64,000 bases of DNA from Fennellomyces sp. T-0311 (Eukaryota; Mucoromycota; Mucoromycetes; Mucorales; Lichtheimiaceae). Positions 22,558 to 34,562 of this stretch are shown piece by piece. A model generated the notes under the pieces. The model did not search any database. It saw only the letters and a program-made list of their open reading frames with translations, and was not told the DNA's origin. The position numbers and the translations under genes are program-made. The stretch is taken from contig JALLLT010000008.1 in NCBI GenBank assembly GCA_025266875.1, positions 496,001 through 560,000 on the forward strand, given 5' to 3'. Positions within the stretch are counted from its first letter, which is position 1, and the number at the start of each line of letters is the position of its first letter.

Positions 22558-25334
22558 CTAAGACGATTGCTGTTGTTGTTGTTGTTGCTGCTGCTGCTGC
22601 TTTTTACGTTGCTCATGCGCTGCCTCCCGCTCTTTCCGCTTCTTCTGCTCGTCGTTTTCGTACTCGTACAGCTCCAGCAGCTCCTCCTTGGCTGATGATG
22701 CATCCTTCTTGCGTCCGCGGATGGTGATGGTGTTTTCATCGGGTGACGGTGATGCGGTGCCATTGGCCGTTTTGGGGAACTTGACATAGACGTTATACTT
22801 GTCCTCGAGCTTGCGGACGTAGCGGCCGTTGGGGCCAATGAGGTATCGATGGAATTCGCGGGGCACGTTGAGACTGAGGGTGATCTGGTCTGCTAAGCCC
22901 TCGACCAGCGTCAGGATGCGCTCCTTGGCGGCGTCGACGTTGGTCTGGATGCCCTGGATGACCACGTTGACCTTTTGCTGCAAATGTTTGTTCTTTTTAC
23001 TGCTGCTGGTCTTGAATTCGCTGTCTCCGTTGGCCACCACGTCCGAAATGTCAATCTTGACACCCAACTCCTCCTTTAACTTGTTGATGTTGCCGCCAGC
23101 CTTGCCAATGACGTGCGCAGAGTACGCGGCGGGGATGGTAAAGTCGGTGGTGTATGAGCCGACGAACTCCTCGCGCTTGGCTGCGTCGTACACTTTGCTG
23201 ATCTCGACAATGGCCTTGTTGACCTCTTCGGCGGGACCGCGCACGTTGATGGCGTCTGCGGAGGACGAGGAGCCGAGACGCACGGTCACGGCCGAATCAG
23301 CGCCACCAATGATGGCATTGAGGGTGGTGCCGTTGGGACCGCTGATATAACGATGGAATTCAGCGGGGACACTGACTGTTTTGCTGACAAAGTCCGCCGA
23401 GTCTGCGGCGATCTTTTTGATATCATTGATGGCGGCTTCCAAGGCAGCCTTGGCATCCTCCACCTTGCCCTCGTACACCAGAGCGATGGTTGGGATCTCG
23501 CCCTCGTCCTTTTCGTCGGGAATGAAGATTTCGACCGAGTGACGCGACTTGATGCGTTGGAGCTGGCGTGCGTGGCGAACGGCAATATGGCGATGCAGAT
23601 GAGGCTCGATATCGACCGTGGCAAACAATTCGGGAACCAACGCACGCGATGCCTCGTAGCCAGCCTTGTACGCCTCAATCATGTTGCTTTCGACCTTGCT
23701 GACGAACTCCACCGGCACCGTCTTCAATCCGCCAATGTGCTTGGGAGTGCCGACCTGAACGTTGTGTTCACTTTCAATCTTGCTGAATTTGCCGCGGCTG
23801 ACCAGGTACTTGAGCATGGTCTTGCCGTGTTGCAGCGGGTTGGGCGCATTCTTGTGCATATCTGCCAAGTCGAGGACATTGACATGGATTGCGCGCGCCT
23901 TGGCCATGACCAAGGACAATCCGTCAATGAGACGTTCATCGGGACCACGGATAGTAATGTCCTCGGAGGGATCGTCGAGAGGAGGCAGTTCAATGGTACA
24001 ACCCGACTCTTCCAAGATTTCCGTCAAGGTGACGCCATCCTTGCCAGCCAAATACTTGTGCTGGCGCTTGGGAATACCGATGGCTGCCGTGCGGCACTTT
24101 TGCTGCAACTGTGCGTAGCGTTCCTCCAACGCCTGCTTGGCCGCTTGCACCTTTTCCTTGTCGCCCGTCACCGTGATGGGCGCGCTTTCCTCCTCACCCA
24201 CAAGGGGTGGCATCTGGATCTTGACATCCAGTTCCTGCTCCAACACAATCACAGTCTGGTTGCGGGGTCCTGCCAGATGCAGATAGTACTTGCTGTCGAT
24301 ATCGTCGATTTTGATCGTCTGTTTGGCCGTCTATGCACGCGCGCACACATCAGCCGTCTTTTTTTTTTGTGCAGGTTCGAAAAAGAAACACTACCTTTTC
24401 ACCGACGATCTTGTCGATCTCTGCCTTGGCGATGGCGATACCTTGGGCATCACCCACCAGAGTCACATTCACGGTTTCATCCTCGGCTGGCTCTTCTTCA
24501 TCATCCTTACGGGGTGGGAAATTGATGCGCACGCCCGACTTGCTTTCAATTTGCTTCAAATTGGCTCCTTTGGCGCCAATAATAAATCGACGAGTAGCAG
24601 CAGGCACTGCGATTTCCACGGTACGCTAAAAAAAGAACAGACACATATACATGTTAGACACTCTGGATGACGAGAGAACGAAACAAAAGCAAAAATATTA
24701 CCTTGACAACGAGGCCAGCGACCAGTTCACGTTTGGCCTTTGCAACATCCTGTGGGGCGCCCTGGATCAAGAAGGTAGTTGTACCAGAGCGGTTGGTAGA
24801 AGCAATGATATTAGTTTGGGTCTTGGACATGACTTGCTGGATGACATCGGCACTGCTCTTGAAACCCAAGGGCTTACTGGGCAAGTTTGCAATCTGCTGG
24901 TTTGCTGGCAGCTCGAGCATATCCGTGATAGGAGCAGCATTGGTAGTGGTTGGAGCAGCTCTTGCGCTGCTTTGACGTTGAGATGAAGTCTTGGCCATGG
25001 GAGTAGAAGTTTTGACGCGCGATGATGATGAAGACCAGGCGGACAGGGCCGGTGGACGATGGGAAGTGCCCGCCGAAGACAATGAAGGAAACGCAGACTC
25101 TGAAGTCAGATCGAGTTTTTCATTCCGTTTGGGTTGCTTTTTGGATGGTTGTGGGTGACCAATGGGCATTGGTACATCGCCAGCAATGATGGGCTCCGCG
25201 AACGTATGAACGACAGGATCCTCGGCACTCGGTACAGCGGGCTCTTCAATCGCGTCAATCGCGTTATTTTGTGCATGCAACAAGGCAAGCTTGGCCGACG
25301 GTGGCAGGTCTTGTTGTGATTCAGTCGCTTCCAT
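22558..25334 (-). CDS. Vigilin/Scp160-like multi-KH RNA-binding protein
   Basis: Exons 25334-24702, 24625-24395 and 24330-22558 give 878 residues. Vigilin-family proteins bind mRNA and ribosomes, often at the ER. After a disordered Ser/Pro-rich N-terminus (residues 1-150) about nine KH-like repeats follow. GXXG loops are clear in FIIGAKGANL (exon 2), YLAGKDGVTL, YISGPNGTTL, HVIGKAGGNI and YLIGPNGRYV; others, such as LHLAGPRNQT and HIAVRHARQL, have lost the loop and probably do not bind RNA directly. The C-terminus ends in a Lys/Glu-rich helix and an 11-Gln run (22564-22596). Animal and yeast vigilins are about 1200-1300 residues, so this is a short form. A 390-codon open frame on the opposite strand (23353-24525) is taken as a shadow. 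Confidence 0.9.
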
Positions 25335-26699
25335 TATATAATTTTGTGTGTGTATATGTGTATGTATGTGTGCACTTGTAACGAAGGGAACTTTAAGTCT
25401 CCAACACAAGAAAGGGAAGAGAGTGCGCGTTGGAAAAAGTAAGAGAGAGAGGGAAACGGAAGTGGAATCGGTGACCCCGCTCCAATGAGATGGCCCTTTC
25501 ACCCGCTTCCATCATTCGTCGCACCTTTTTTTTATTTTCTTCTCTGCCCATTTCTACCCCGCCTTTTCCAACCCCCCCCCCTACCTGGTAACATTCTTTT
25601 TTTCTTGCTGGAGCAGAGCAGAGAATGGTTTAGTTTATATTTGATTGCGATCGTTCAGTGAATCTCGATATATACAAAAAGATTAAATTTAGGTCGCTTG
25701 GTGCAACCATCCATACCAATGAAACTGATACGTGGCAGTGGGGCAGCCGTCAAGATAAGTCCACCTACTCCATTTTCGGCAAGCAGTACAAAATCTGATC
25801 TTGGCACTTTTTTTTTCTTTTCCACTTGTTGCTATACCAAATATCTTCCAAGGAGATAATGGTGGTTGTTATGGAACCTTGACTTTTTTTGTGCCTTGTT
25901 TGTTTGGTACCTTTTTCAAGTTGGGGACGACGAGATGGAGCTGAAAGACGATATGATTTTCTGCTTGACGTCTCAACTGTGTATAATGTTGTGTATAATG
26001 TCTGCAGTAAGACATATTGGCTTTACACATATGCTCATAGCCAACTGCAGAAGCAAGAAAAGATCCTCGATTAAAGGGTTACGACCGGGAAACCAATTTA
26101 TTGGAATCGCCGTCGTCGGTAATCCGATAGCGAACCAAAAACACGGGATCGAATTCTTTGCAATTGCAAAGGGTCACAAAAAGCCAAGACCATATTGGCT
26201 TACAAAATGATCATTTTTTCGGGGGAAGCGTATTGGATGTTTAAGGTGAAACCAAGAGTCTGCTGAGTAAAAGAAGTACAACCAGCATTTGATACTAGTT
26301 TGTTTTAGGTTAATACATATAGCGTTACAAACAAGGAAATCATCCTGATCCGTGCTCATCAATCGCTTACGAAAAGACTAAACGGCTAAACTGCATATGA
26401 CAGAATTGATAGATGTATCAAAACATATTCTACTTTTACGTGCATTCTTTCGCGACAAGCGATGGTTTCGTCAAAATAAGGTTTAGAGAAAATGTGTATG
26501 GGGCATATAGGGATATCTTTCCTCGATTAAGATGTCGAAAGGATAAACGACAGACTACGTACACGTTTATGGCTGATCACAGTGACTTACTACTCAGCAC
26601 ATGTCATTATGTTGGCAAAAAAAAAGCAGTTCAAACACTGGATAATACCAATTTAAGCAGCACATTTTCTAATTCAACCATAATATACCCGATAGACCC
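25335..26699. other. Intergenic region upstream of the KH gene
   Basis: About 1.3 kb. Homopolymer C and T tracts (about 25545-25610) lie near the KH gene promoter. No convincing coding frame; the 25866-26210 frame has no protein-like character. Confidence 0.5.
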
Positions 26700-27930
26700 T
26701 ACATAAGGGAGTAAATATCTCCATGCGTTCTAGTATTCCAGGCAATTTTCCACCCATCAGACGTTGGATCTGGCGCAGGGAACCGCTGCCCGTATAAAAG
26801 ATGGCGGTGTTTCCGAGTGTACCGCGCATGAAATCAACAATATGATCAGAGCCATTAATCGATAAACTCAAAAAGAGTAAGTCAAATGTCAGCAATACGA
26901 GAAGCAAAACGACAAAGGTCAAGTTCTGTCGAAAGCAACATCCCAGTGCGACCCAACTGTTGTTCGATCGTTCTATCAGCAATATCCAGATCAGTCCACT
27001 GTCCCTTTGAGACAATGTCGGCGATTGCATCCCAATACACTGTCAGAGATCCACCCGTGCAGGTATTGCAGGGTTTGTTGCGACATGCGAATCACTCCTT
27101 GCTCCAATCACATCCAGGAACTCATTGGTCAATAGAACGGGAAAAGTGGTGATTGATTGCAAACAAGGTATATGCGCAATAGGTATATCTTGAAACGGCA
27201 ATTCTTCCTGCACACGATTGTCGAGTCGCCGAACACCCAGTGGTGGCCATCGTGTATCTCATAGAATTGCTATGTTATTTACTACTTTCAACTGTTTGAG
27301 ATTGGGCATGTCAAATTTTTTGAACCAGTTGTCTGGCCACGGGCTCACAATTGGTTTTTGATCGCGTCCACGAAAGTTTGTCATGATTACGGGAAGCGGA
27401 ACTGTGTATTGGCTGTTGGTAGTTCATGGCTTTGAGATGCGGAGATTCCCATAGGATACGTTCGAGGAGATCTGGCTCATCGCATCTCACTTGAATATAC
27501 AGTTGCGTCAGACTTTGACTTGATAGCTGGAATGTTTGTTCTACTTGGTCCGACATGGTATTTCGAAAAGATAACTGCATTAGTAACCTGTTATTGCAAG
27601 TTGCCCATGACATTGCTTTTTCTTTTATAGCCTACGCGTTTTCAGTGAGGTACAACCAATGTCAACCATAAAAGAAAGTGCACGCCATTGTTGATCGATG
27701 GTCAATCGTCCAACGCTTTTATTGCGTCGTGCCCGATATATTGCCAAAATCGCATTCGGGATCGGCTTAAAGTTTCCCATATTGGGTGGCGAGTCAAGCA
27801 GAAACTGTCGCCACGATTGTCAAAATGACGGTCAGACGAATACGTTCGTGAAATATTGGAAACGAGAATATTGTGCTGGTGATCTTCATTCGAAAGGTTC
27901 TGCAGTGTATAAGTCCGGTTGGTCATTGTC
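26700..27930 (-). pseudogene. Decayed F-box/LRR gene (copy B)
   Basis: Reading the minus strand gives pieces in all frames that line up in order with the F-box/LRR copy at 44.7-46.0 kb: the QSWRQF-like region (about 27800), the segment up to the intron (27684-27626), DQVEQTFQLSSQSLTQL (27,550), WFKKFDMPNLKQL (27,320), FQDIPIAHIPCLQSI (about 27,200) and a DAIADI-like region (about 27,010). Breaks seen: a deletion around 27750, a frame change near 27330-27360, and TGA replacing a CGA codon around 27265. The function would have been substrate recognition in an SCF ubiquitin ligase. Clearly not a working gene; the exact ends are uncertain. Confidence 0.75.
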
Positions 27931-28412
27931 TGTGTTTATGTAATAAAGGTACACCAGAGAGAAAGGGACACGTCCATGTTGTGTAACGATCCCCTTTATG
28001 AACAACGGCTTTTGCAAATCAATGCCGGAAGCAACCCATCGTGGAGGTTTCTGAAAAATAAAAAGGACGTACACACAATTATTAAAGCATGAAATACATT
28101 GTCAGATCAAAAAATGATTTTATTATCAAGGTATGAGGCTCTCATGATTGCGCTGTTCGTGGTAGCCACATAGTTACATATACATACAGACGATTGTCAT
28201 GGTTATTACTGATGGAACGTAACAACTGACATAACTTTGTCACAGAGAGTTGTCCTGTTGCTATGGTGATTGTGCTTTTCGACTCTCTCGCTTTTGCATG
28301 GATGGGTTGTTTGCCAGCAAGGTGGTACCGAAAATCAGGACGGAACCAAAAAGAGCGCTCTTTGTTTGAACACTTTCACACATTCCTTTACTTTGCAAAA
28401 AAAAAAAAAAAA
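27931..28412. other. Intergenic region upstream of ALG10
   Basis: About 480 bp with a 16-A run ending at the ALG10 start codon (about 28397-28413). No gene seen. Confidence 0.5.
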
Positions 28413-29990
28413 ATGACATTGCTGCCTGTGCATTGCGCATTACTCGCATGCACAGCAGCTCTTGTCAATCATCATGTTCCTAATCCATACATGGTATTTT
28501 CCTAAAACATGACAGCTGAATGGGACATTAAAGAATATTGCAACACAGGACGAAATATTTCATATTCCTCAAGCACAACGATACTGTGTAAACGATTTTG
28601 CCACGTGGGATCCAAAACTGACAACGCCGCCTGGCCTGCATGTATAAGAAAAACATGCCAAATCCGACAGGCTCACTCACATTTTTTTGGATACAGATAC
28701 CTGATCAGTCGTTTCATTTTCCAATGTAATACCACCATCAGTCTGCGCATGCTCAACCTCGTATTTGCCGCCTGTCTCTATCCCGTGATCCATCGAATCC
28801 TTACCCTCCACCATCCGACGGGATCCAATCATCTATTCACTCTGGCTTTGGTTTGGTTTCCCGTTGGATTCTTTTACAACTTCCTCTATTATACCGATTC
28901 TGGATCGACGCTCTTTGTTCTCTTATCCTATTTGCTTGCAAAACAAAACCATTATACATTGTCTGGATTGGTAAAGAAAACAAATGGATACCGTAATCAA
29001 ACGATTTGCTGATTGTATATATATATGTAATAGAGCGGATTTGTTTCGTTGATGTTTCGACAAACCAACGTGATTTGGATATGCTTCATCATGGCCGTGT
29101 CCATGATGGATATCATCGGATTCAAGGACAATCGAGTGGGAATGGAACCAGTACAACGATTTGTGGTGGAAAGTGTGCGTCAGTTGCCAAGATGGATGAT
29201 CAAGCTGTGGACGTTTGTTTTGACAATTGCGGCGTTTGCCCTGTTTTTGGTATGGAACGATGGCATTGTTCTGGGAGACCGGTCCCATCATATTGCCATT
29301 TTACATGTTCCGCAAATGTTCTACTTTTCCTCCTACTTGTCTTTCTTTGCTGCACCTTGGATCCTTACCAAGGAAAGCATCCAAGCGTTTTTCAGCCCTA
29401 CGGGTAAACGGTGTCTGGGGTTTCTCGTTGCGGGCGCCATCTTGTTTTATTTGGTTCATCATTGCACGCAAGTTTTTTCTTTTTGCAACCCTTTTAAAGG
29501 TAAAAAGAAAGGCTGACATTTTTTTGTTATGTAGGTACGAGCATCCATTTTTACTCAATGATAATCGACATTACACATTTTATGTGTGGAAAAACATCTA
29601 TCGGCGCCATTGGAGCGTGCGATACTTGGTCATTCCCTTATATATCGCAAGTGGATGGTTCAATTGGCGAGCACTGAGTAAGTTTCCGCTTATGATCAAA
29701 AAAAGAAAATGGCACTGAATGCCAGATTAGGACACAACAGTGGTTTCTTGACTTGTATGGGATACTTTGTTGCCATCGCACTGACGCTGGTGCCATCCCC
29801 ACTGCTGGAATTCCGATATTTTATCATTCCATTTTTGTTCTATGCCATTCAATTGAAACCCAAAGCGTGGCAAACATCCATCGTCCTGTTCATGTATACG
29901 GTCCTGCATGTCATTACAGTTTCCCTATTTCTCTACAAACCCTTCGAATGGGCACATGAACCTGGCAGCACACAGCGATTCATGTGGTGA
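28413..29990 (+). CDS. ALG10: Dolichyl-P-Glc alpha-1,2-glucosyltransferase (ALG10/DIE2)
   Basis: Exons 28413-28493, 28549-28637, 28697-28970, 29034-29467, 29535-29677 and 29731-29990 give 426 residues. This ER multipass enzyme adds the third and last glucose to the lipid-linked oligosaccharide for N-glycosylation. Seen: [16 protein letters not shown] with the catalytic Asp/Glu pair in the first lumenal loop, [89 protein letters not shown] and the C-terminal QRFMW. Two introns start with GC. Intron 28638-28696 must leave CT before GCATGT to make PGLYL, and intron 29468-29534 has the consensus GCAAGT and restores TYEHPFLL. The GT alternatives break the frame. Many hydrophobic segments, as expected. 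Confidence 0.92.
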
Positions 29991-30351
29991 AAAATGGCGA
30001 AGAATAGACCGTAACTGCCGATAATACGTCATGATTGGTCGATATTGCTATTCTTTGGTTGTATCATTTATCAGAAAAAAGAAAAGTAAAGAAAGTAAAT
30101 GGGAAATAAAGAAAATTCTAGTAGCTGTTTTTTCCTACTCCCTTTTCCTTGGAAAAAAAAGGAGGTTGGATAAACATATATATATATATATGTTCAATAG
30201 CTGAGATGGCCCATGAGGATTATTTTTTTTTTTCAATGAGCATTTGTGCCAAATTAAGAGTGGATGCCTCGGATATGCAATCATAAGCACCAACCGAGAA
30301 AAAAATTAAACATCTTTTCTCTTCTTTTTCCTCATCATCCACTTTTGAACC
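29991..30351. other. Short intergenic region with AT repeat
   Basis: 360 bp between ALG10 and the kelch gene, holding an AT dinucleotide run at about 30175-30192 and poly-T at 30223-30233. No gene seen. Confidence 0.5.
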
Positions 30352-32182
30352 ATGAAATACATACTATTAATATGGATAACATGGGCCATTGTATTCGCAT
30401 CCGATAAACCAAGTCCACGATGGGGTCTAGGTAAGTGATATAGCAGCCAATTTTTTTTCAGATTATCTGTTTACAAAGAACCTGGCAACAAGCATCTAAT
30501 AATAATAATAAAAAGGATGCGCGTTATTGTCGGGAGCACTTTACTGTTATGGTGGTCAACTACGCAACGAAACATCGAATGCTATGTTCAAGCTAGACTT
30601 GTACAAGTCATGGAATACAGACGAACCATCATGGACACAAGATCCTGTAGGATCGGCTGGAGGACCGGCGACTGCCTACTATGCACTAGCCGTATTCTCG
30701 AATCGCCTGCTGATTAATGGAGGCTCCGAACCCTTAGCATTTTCTACTTTACTCTATGATACGAATCAATGGCTGACATTACCTACTTCACCCAATTCTC
30801 AACGGAAACAGCATACAGCAACTGCAGATCATGAAGGCCGGCTATGGCTTTGGGGTGGTATAAGGTATTAACAAAAGAAATTCTTATTCAAAAGGTTTTT
30901 TTTAAATTTTTAAAAGTGATTATTCAACTTATGGTGGACCTACGATATACCATAATACGTGGATCGTTATTGATACCAATGTACGACTTTTTTTGTTTAG
31001 AAAAGAAAATATTTTTTTATTGATAGTTTTTTTTGTAGACATGGTCATACAGTTATCCGATCGTTCACAATACCCCACCACCACGGATCGATCACACAGC
31101 CACAACGATGCCAAATGGTCAAATACTTATCATGGGAGGTGTCGTTTATTCACGCAATATCACGGACCCAAACGGCGCACAAACACTTAATCCAGTTTCG
31201 ATGAGTTCACTCATGTTGTTTGATACTGCAGGCGGACAATGGTCCAATGTTACTGCAGGTGGTAACATCCCAGCACCGCGACGCGGTCATTCGGCTTGTC
31301 TAAGTAAGTAATAAAAAAAAGGACCTTAAAGCTACGCACGTACAAATTGAACAAAAACAATAGGTTGGGATGAATCCAGTATTCTTATATTTGGCGGTGG
31401 AACACCAGGTAAAAAATGAGTGATTCAGTATAAATATATAAAAAAAAAGAGGGGGTCTAAAAGTTTATTTAGATGAAAACACACTTTTGAATGATGTATT
31501 TATACTTCAACTGGATTCAATGCGATGGACAGCGCCTTCAATTCATGGGGTACCACCAAAACCACGAAAATATCATAGTGCGAATGTAGTAGATGATCTA
31601 ATGCTTGTTCTATTTGGTATTGGAAACGGAGGGTACAACGATATCGGGATACTAAGCACATCAACGTGGGCATGGACAACGCAGTACACGAGTAATCCAG
31701 CATGGTTATCAGGCAACTTGTCAGCATCGCACGGTGTTGTCAAGAACAGTACGGGCACATACAGCAGCGATACCCGCAGCAACAGCCGAGATCCTGACGA
31801 TGCGCCGTACGTTCAAGAACAAAATATCACAGCACCCATCGATACGAATCATGATCCGCAAGTCAATCCAGCCAAACATATCCGAATCACCGCTGGCGTC
31901 ATTGCTGGAGTATTAAGCGGAGGCGTTGTTGTGGTGAGTTATATAGTGTGCGTGTGTTACGCGACTTGACTTGGGTTTTTTGGTTAGATCGGCGGAGGCG
32001 TGTTTTTGATTGTTACAGTGATCATTTATCGACGTCGCAACAAGACATCTGTTGAACGGACAAGTACGCTGAGTAGTACCTTGTCCAGTCTGATCCTTCC
32101 TCGACAAAAGCCCGATAACCGCTCATCCGATCATTATGCAATGCAAATCGATAGCCAACCACATAAACCTGATGCCATATAA
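30352..32182 (+). CDS. Kelch-repeat single-pass membrane protein
   Basis: Exons 30352-30430, 30516-30864, 30917-30980, 31039-31303, 31364-31408, 31473-31933 and 31988-32182 give 485 residues. A signal peptide (residues 1-17, MKYILLIWITWAIVFAS) is followed by kelch blades with the usual landmarks: LYCYGGQL, RLWLWGGIR, TMPNGQILIMGG, RRGHSACL, ILIFGGGTP and RKYHSANVVDDLMLVLFG. After a polar stalk comes one membrane helix (AGVIAGVLSGGVVVIGGGVF) split by the last intron, then the basic stop-transfer YRRRN and a Ser-rich cytoplasmic tail of about 50 residues. Expected topology: beta-propeller outside, tail inside. Several predicted N-glycosylation sites. I cannot assign a ligand; similar proteins are common in Mucorales. 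Confidence 0.85.
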
Positions 32183-32193
32183 TGTATTATAAA

Positions 32194-32198
<5 letters not shown>

Positions 32199-32227
<29 letters not shown>
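32199..32227. repeat. CT dinucleotide microsatellite
   Basis: About 14 CT units just after the kelch stop codon, in its probable 3' untranslated region. Confidence 0.9.
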
Positions 32228-32229
<2 letters not shown>

Positions 32230-32342
32230 TCTGTTGTTTCCATGTAATATTTTTTGTCAAAAAGAAAGCAAGTTGTTCCCGAGACAGTCACTGAGTTAAC
32301 ACTTAAACCTACCTTTCTTTTTCCCTTTTTCCACTTTCATTG

Positions 32343-33369
32343 ATGGACGATCCAACATTGGAGGTGTTTGATGATTCTTCTGTACGGCACTTTTACTCAG
32401 ACTACGTTGGAATCCACAGTGTCAACGAATTGCTTTGCCATTGCCAAACCATTCGGTCCCGATTAAGCGAGGTAATACCTTATCCTTTTTATCCCTCCTC
32501 CTGTGTTCCATTCCACAACACTGCTTTCCTGCAACTTTTTTCCCCGTGCACATCAACTGATAAGGCTGGCTCGCGATTATTAGCAAGGACCTAGTTACAA
32601 GTGCATCAATTACTACCACTTTGTTAAGCCTCGGTTACCGACACGATTTTATTATCAAGAGATATTGGCGTTAAAAAGCAAAGCGCCCGTAGTACTGGAC
32701 GTCGGGTGCTGCACAGGTAAAAATGAGAGAAAAGAGATAAAAAGGAGAGTGGCGAAAAAGACGCACTTTTTATGAGGGTTTTTGAGGGATTTTTGCCTTG
32801 TCAAACCACTAACCCTAATCCGGCGGCTCAAAATTTTTGGCATAGGCACGGATCTGCGCAAGTTGATGTTTGATGGATACCCGGGCAACAAACTGATTGG
32901 GATCGACCAGAGTTCGCACTACATCCAAGTGGGCTACGAGCTGTTTCGCGACGCAGGCACGTGTCCGATCCAATTCATTACGGAGGATGTGATGAGCAGC
33001 CAGATACGCGCGGGAATCGTGTACACGAGCAGCGTGATCCACCTGTTTTCACTGGAGGAGGTGCACACGTTCCTCCGACACGTTGCGACGAACGTGCTGG
33101 AAGACGGGGGACTGTTCGTAGGCACGCATGTGTCTGGAGACGAAACAATGACAGTGAGACGACGGGGGCGGACGAAACACTTTATTGGGACAGAAGATTT
33201 TAGAGCTGCGTTGATACAGCATGATTTTGGCGATATACAGTTTAGTCGCATGGCCCGTCAGAAAGATCCAGATGAAAGTCAGTCGTTTGACACGTACTGG
33301 CTGTCGTTTCGGTGTCGACTTAATCACCCGAAGCACAGCCGCGACATCCGCAGTGCACGCACTCAATAA
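32343..33369 (+). CDS. Class I SAM-dependent methyltransferase, substrate unknown
   Basis: Exons 32343-32471, 32584-32716 and 32846-33369 give 261 residues. The Rossmann motif I is [16 protein letters not shown], split by the second intron, with the acidic end of beta-2 in [11 protein letters not shown] and motif II/III regions around FITEDVMS and [13 protein letters not shown]. Upstream, [15 protein letters not shown] is typical of a fungal methyltransferase group without a known substrate. The second exon must start at CAAGGACCT (32584) to keep frame. The last 50 bp of coding sequence overlap the last 50 bp of the BUD31 coding sequence on the other strand (33320-33369). Small-molecule or protein substrate cannot be told. 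Confidence 0.82.
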
Positions 33370-33892
33370 CTTTGCCTTGCTCAAGCTTTTCTTTGGGTAC
33401 TCGACAAATGCATGTCGTGCCGAAATTCGTGTCGCGTGGTTGGATACATCGAAGACAGCACAGTTTTTCGAATCCGGGCTATGCGTTACCTCTTAGTTTT
33501 CTTTCTTTCTGGGCCCGCTTTTGTAAATGCTTCTGTTTACCTTTTTCCATTTGGCAATAAGATTGGCGTCTGCATATTTGTTCTTTATCAAGTAATCGTA
33601 CAGTTCGCGCGAGATCGCTTTTCGCTTATAGTATAGATCGTAAATGTACCGCGATCGCTGGTGATGGATTCGAAATACAGGCCACGAGCTTTCTACTATC
33701 CGTTTTCCCTCATGCGGCTCATTCTCGACTAGCAGCGTGTGCTCACAATTAAGCATTTTCTGGATCCAATGCGAACAGAATGCAGAAACCCTTACTTTCT
33801 TTCATCTTTCTGGCGAATTCTTCCAACGTAGGCTCAATGTCATCGAAGCCCTCGGGTGGTCTCTTTGTTCGTTGTGTCCTTATTTTTGGCAT
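33320..33892 (-). CDS. BUD31: Splicing factor BUD31 (G10 protein)
   Basis: Exons 33892-33796, 33728-33541 and 33478-33320 give 147 residues, the normal size. BUD31 is a small zinc-binding spliceosome component that joins the activated complex near the catalytic centre. Seen: [56 protein letters not shown] split here over exon 2, LIAKWKK, then the Cys-rich end [26 protein letters not shown] and [10 protein letters not shown] with all zinc cysteines. The 3' coding end overlaps the methyltransferase coding end by 50 bp in antisense. It starts 670 bp from the divergent RIM2 start. Confidence 0.95.
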
Positions 33893-34562
33893 TTCTTTTT
33901 TTTAGATTGTGTAAAAGGGTAACCAAAGTCCACACTTGACGGAAGTTGAAAGTTGACGTTATGAGCCACCGTTTGCACTTGTCAAATGAAATGCTTGACT
34001 ACGCAAACGCGGTATATCTACACGTTCGGCTTGGAACGTCCGATGGGCCTGTCAAGATAGTGCGCACTACGAACGAGATAACGCTAGTAGACCATCGCGT
34101 GCTAGTAACACATGGCACGCATTGTGTTCGTAGCTAGGCAGTTATGGAATATACAGGCCAAAGAGGATGGATAGACGTGCTCTGGCAACCTGAGCACCCT
34201 TATCCATTCGCTGCACCTGGATAGGTTTTAGCAAGGTAAAAAGATGAAAAAAAAGCATGTTGTTGCATGCACTACTTGAAAGATGCTGCTGCGGCCGGAA
34301 GTGGCGGCGCTCTATCACAAAAAGTCACAGCGTCTAACGGCATAAAAGTACCCAGGGCAGCGTTCTTGCCAGCCGATGGGATACACTGATACCAGCAGAA
34401 AGAGTACGCCATAAACGCACGAAACAATGAATAGGTTTGAAAGAAATGAAACAAAGGAAAGGATAAAATGTTGTTCCGTCTTTGCGGCGTAGTTGAAATT
34501 CTTTTTTTTTTCTTTTGGGCCTTGTCAACTTTTTTTTTTCCTTCCAGCAAAAAACATATATC
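33893..34562. other. Divergent promoter region BUD31/RIM2
   Basis: 670 bp. A 58-codon frame from ATG 33961 to 34137 (+) has no recognisable features and is not claimed as a gene. T- and A-rich tracts at 34500-34545 precede the RIM2 start. Confidence 0.45.

Noticed and set aside
23353..24525. 390-codon plus-strand frame opposite the KH protein
   Set aside because: The composition is that of an antisense shadow, and the minus frame has clear KH repeats.
32806..32816. AACCCTAA telobox/telomere-like motif
   Set aside because: A single copy inside a methyltransferase intron, not a telomere repeat.
33961..34137. 58-codon frame between BUD31 and RIM2
   Set aside because: Too short and without any family signature.
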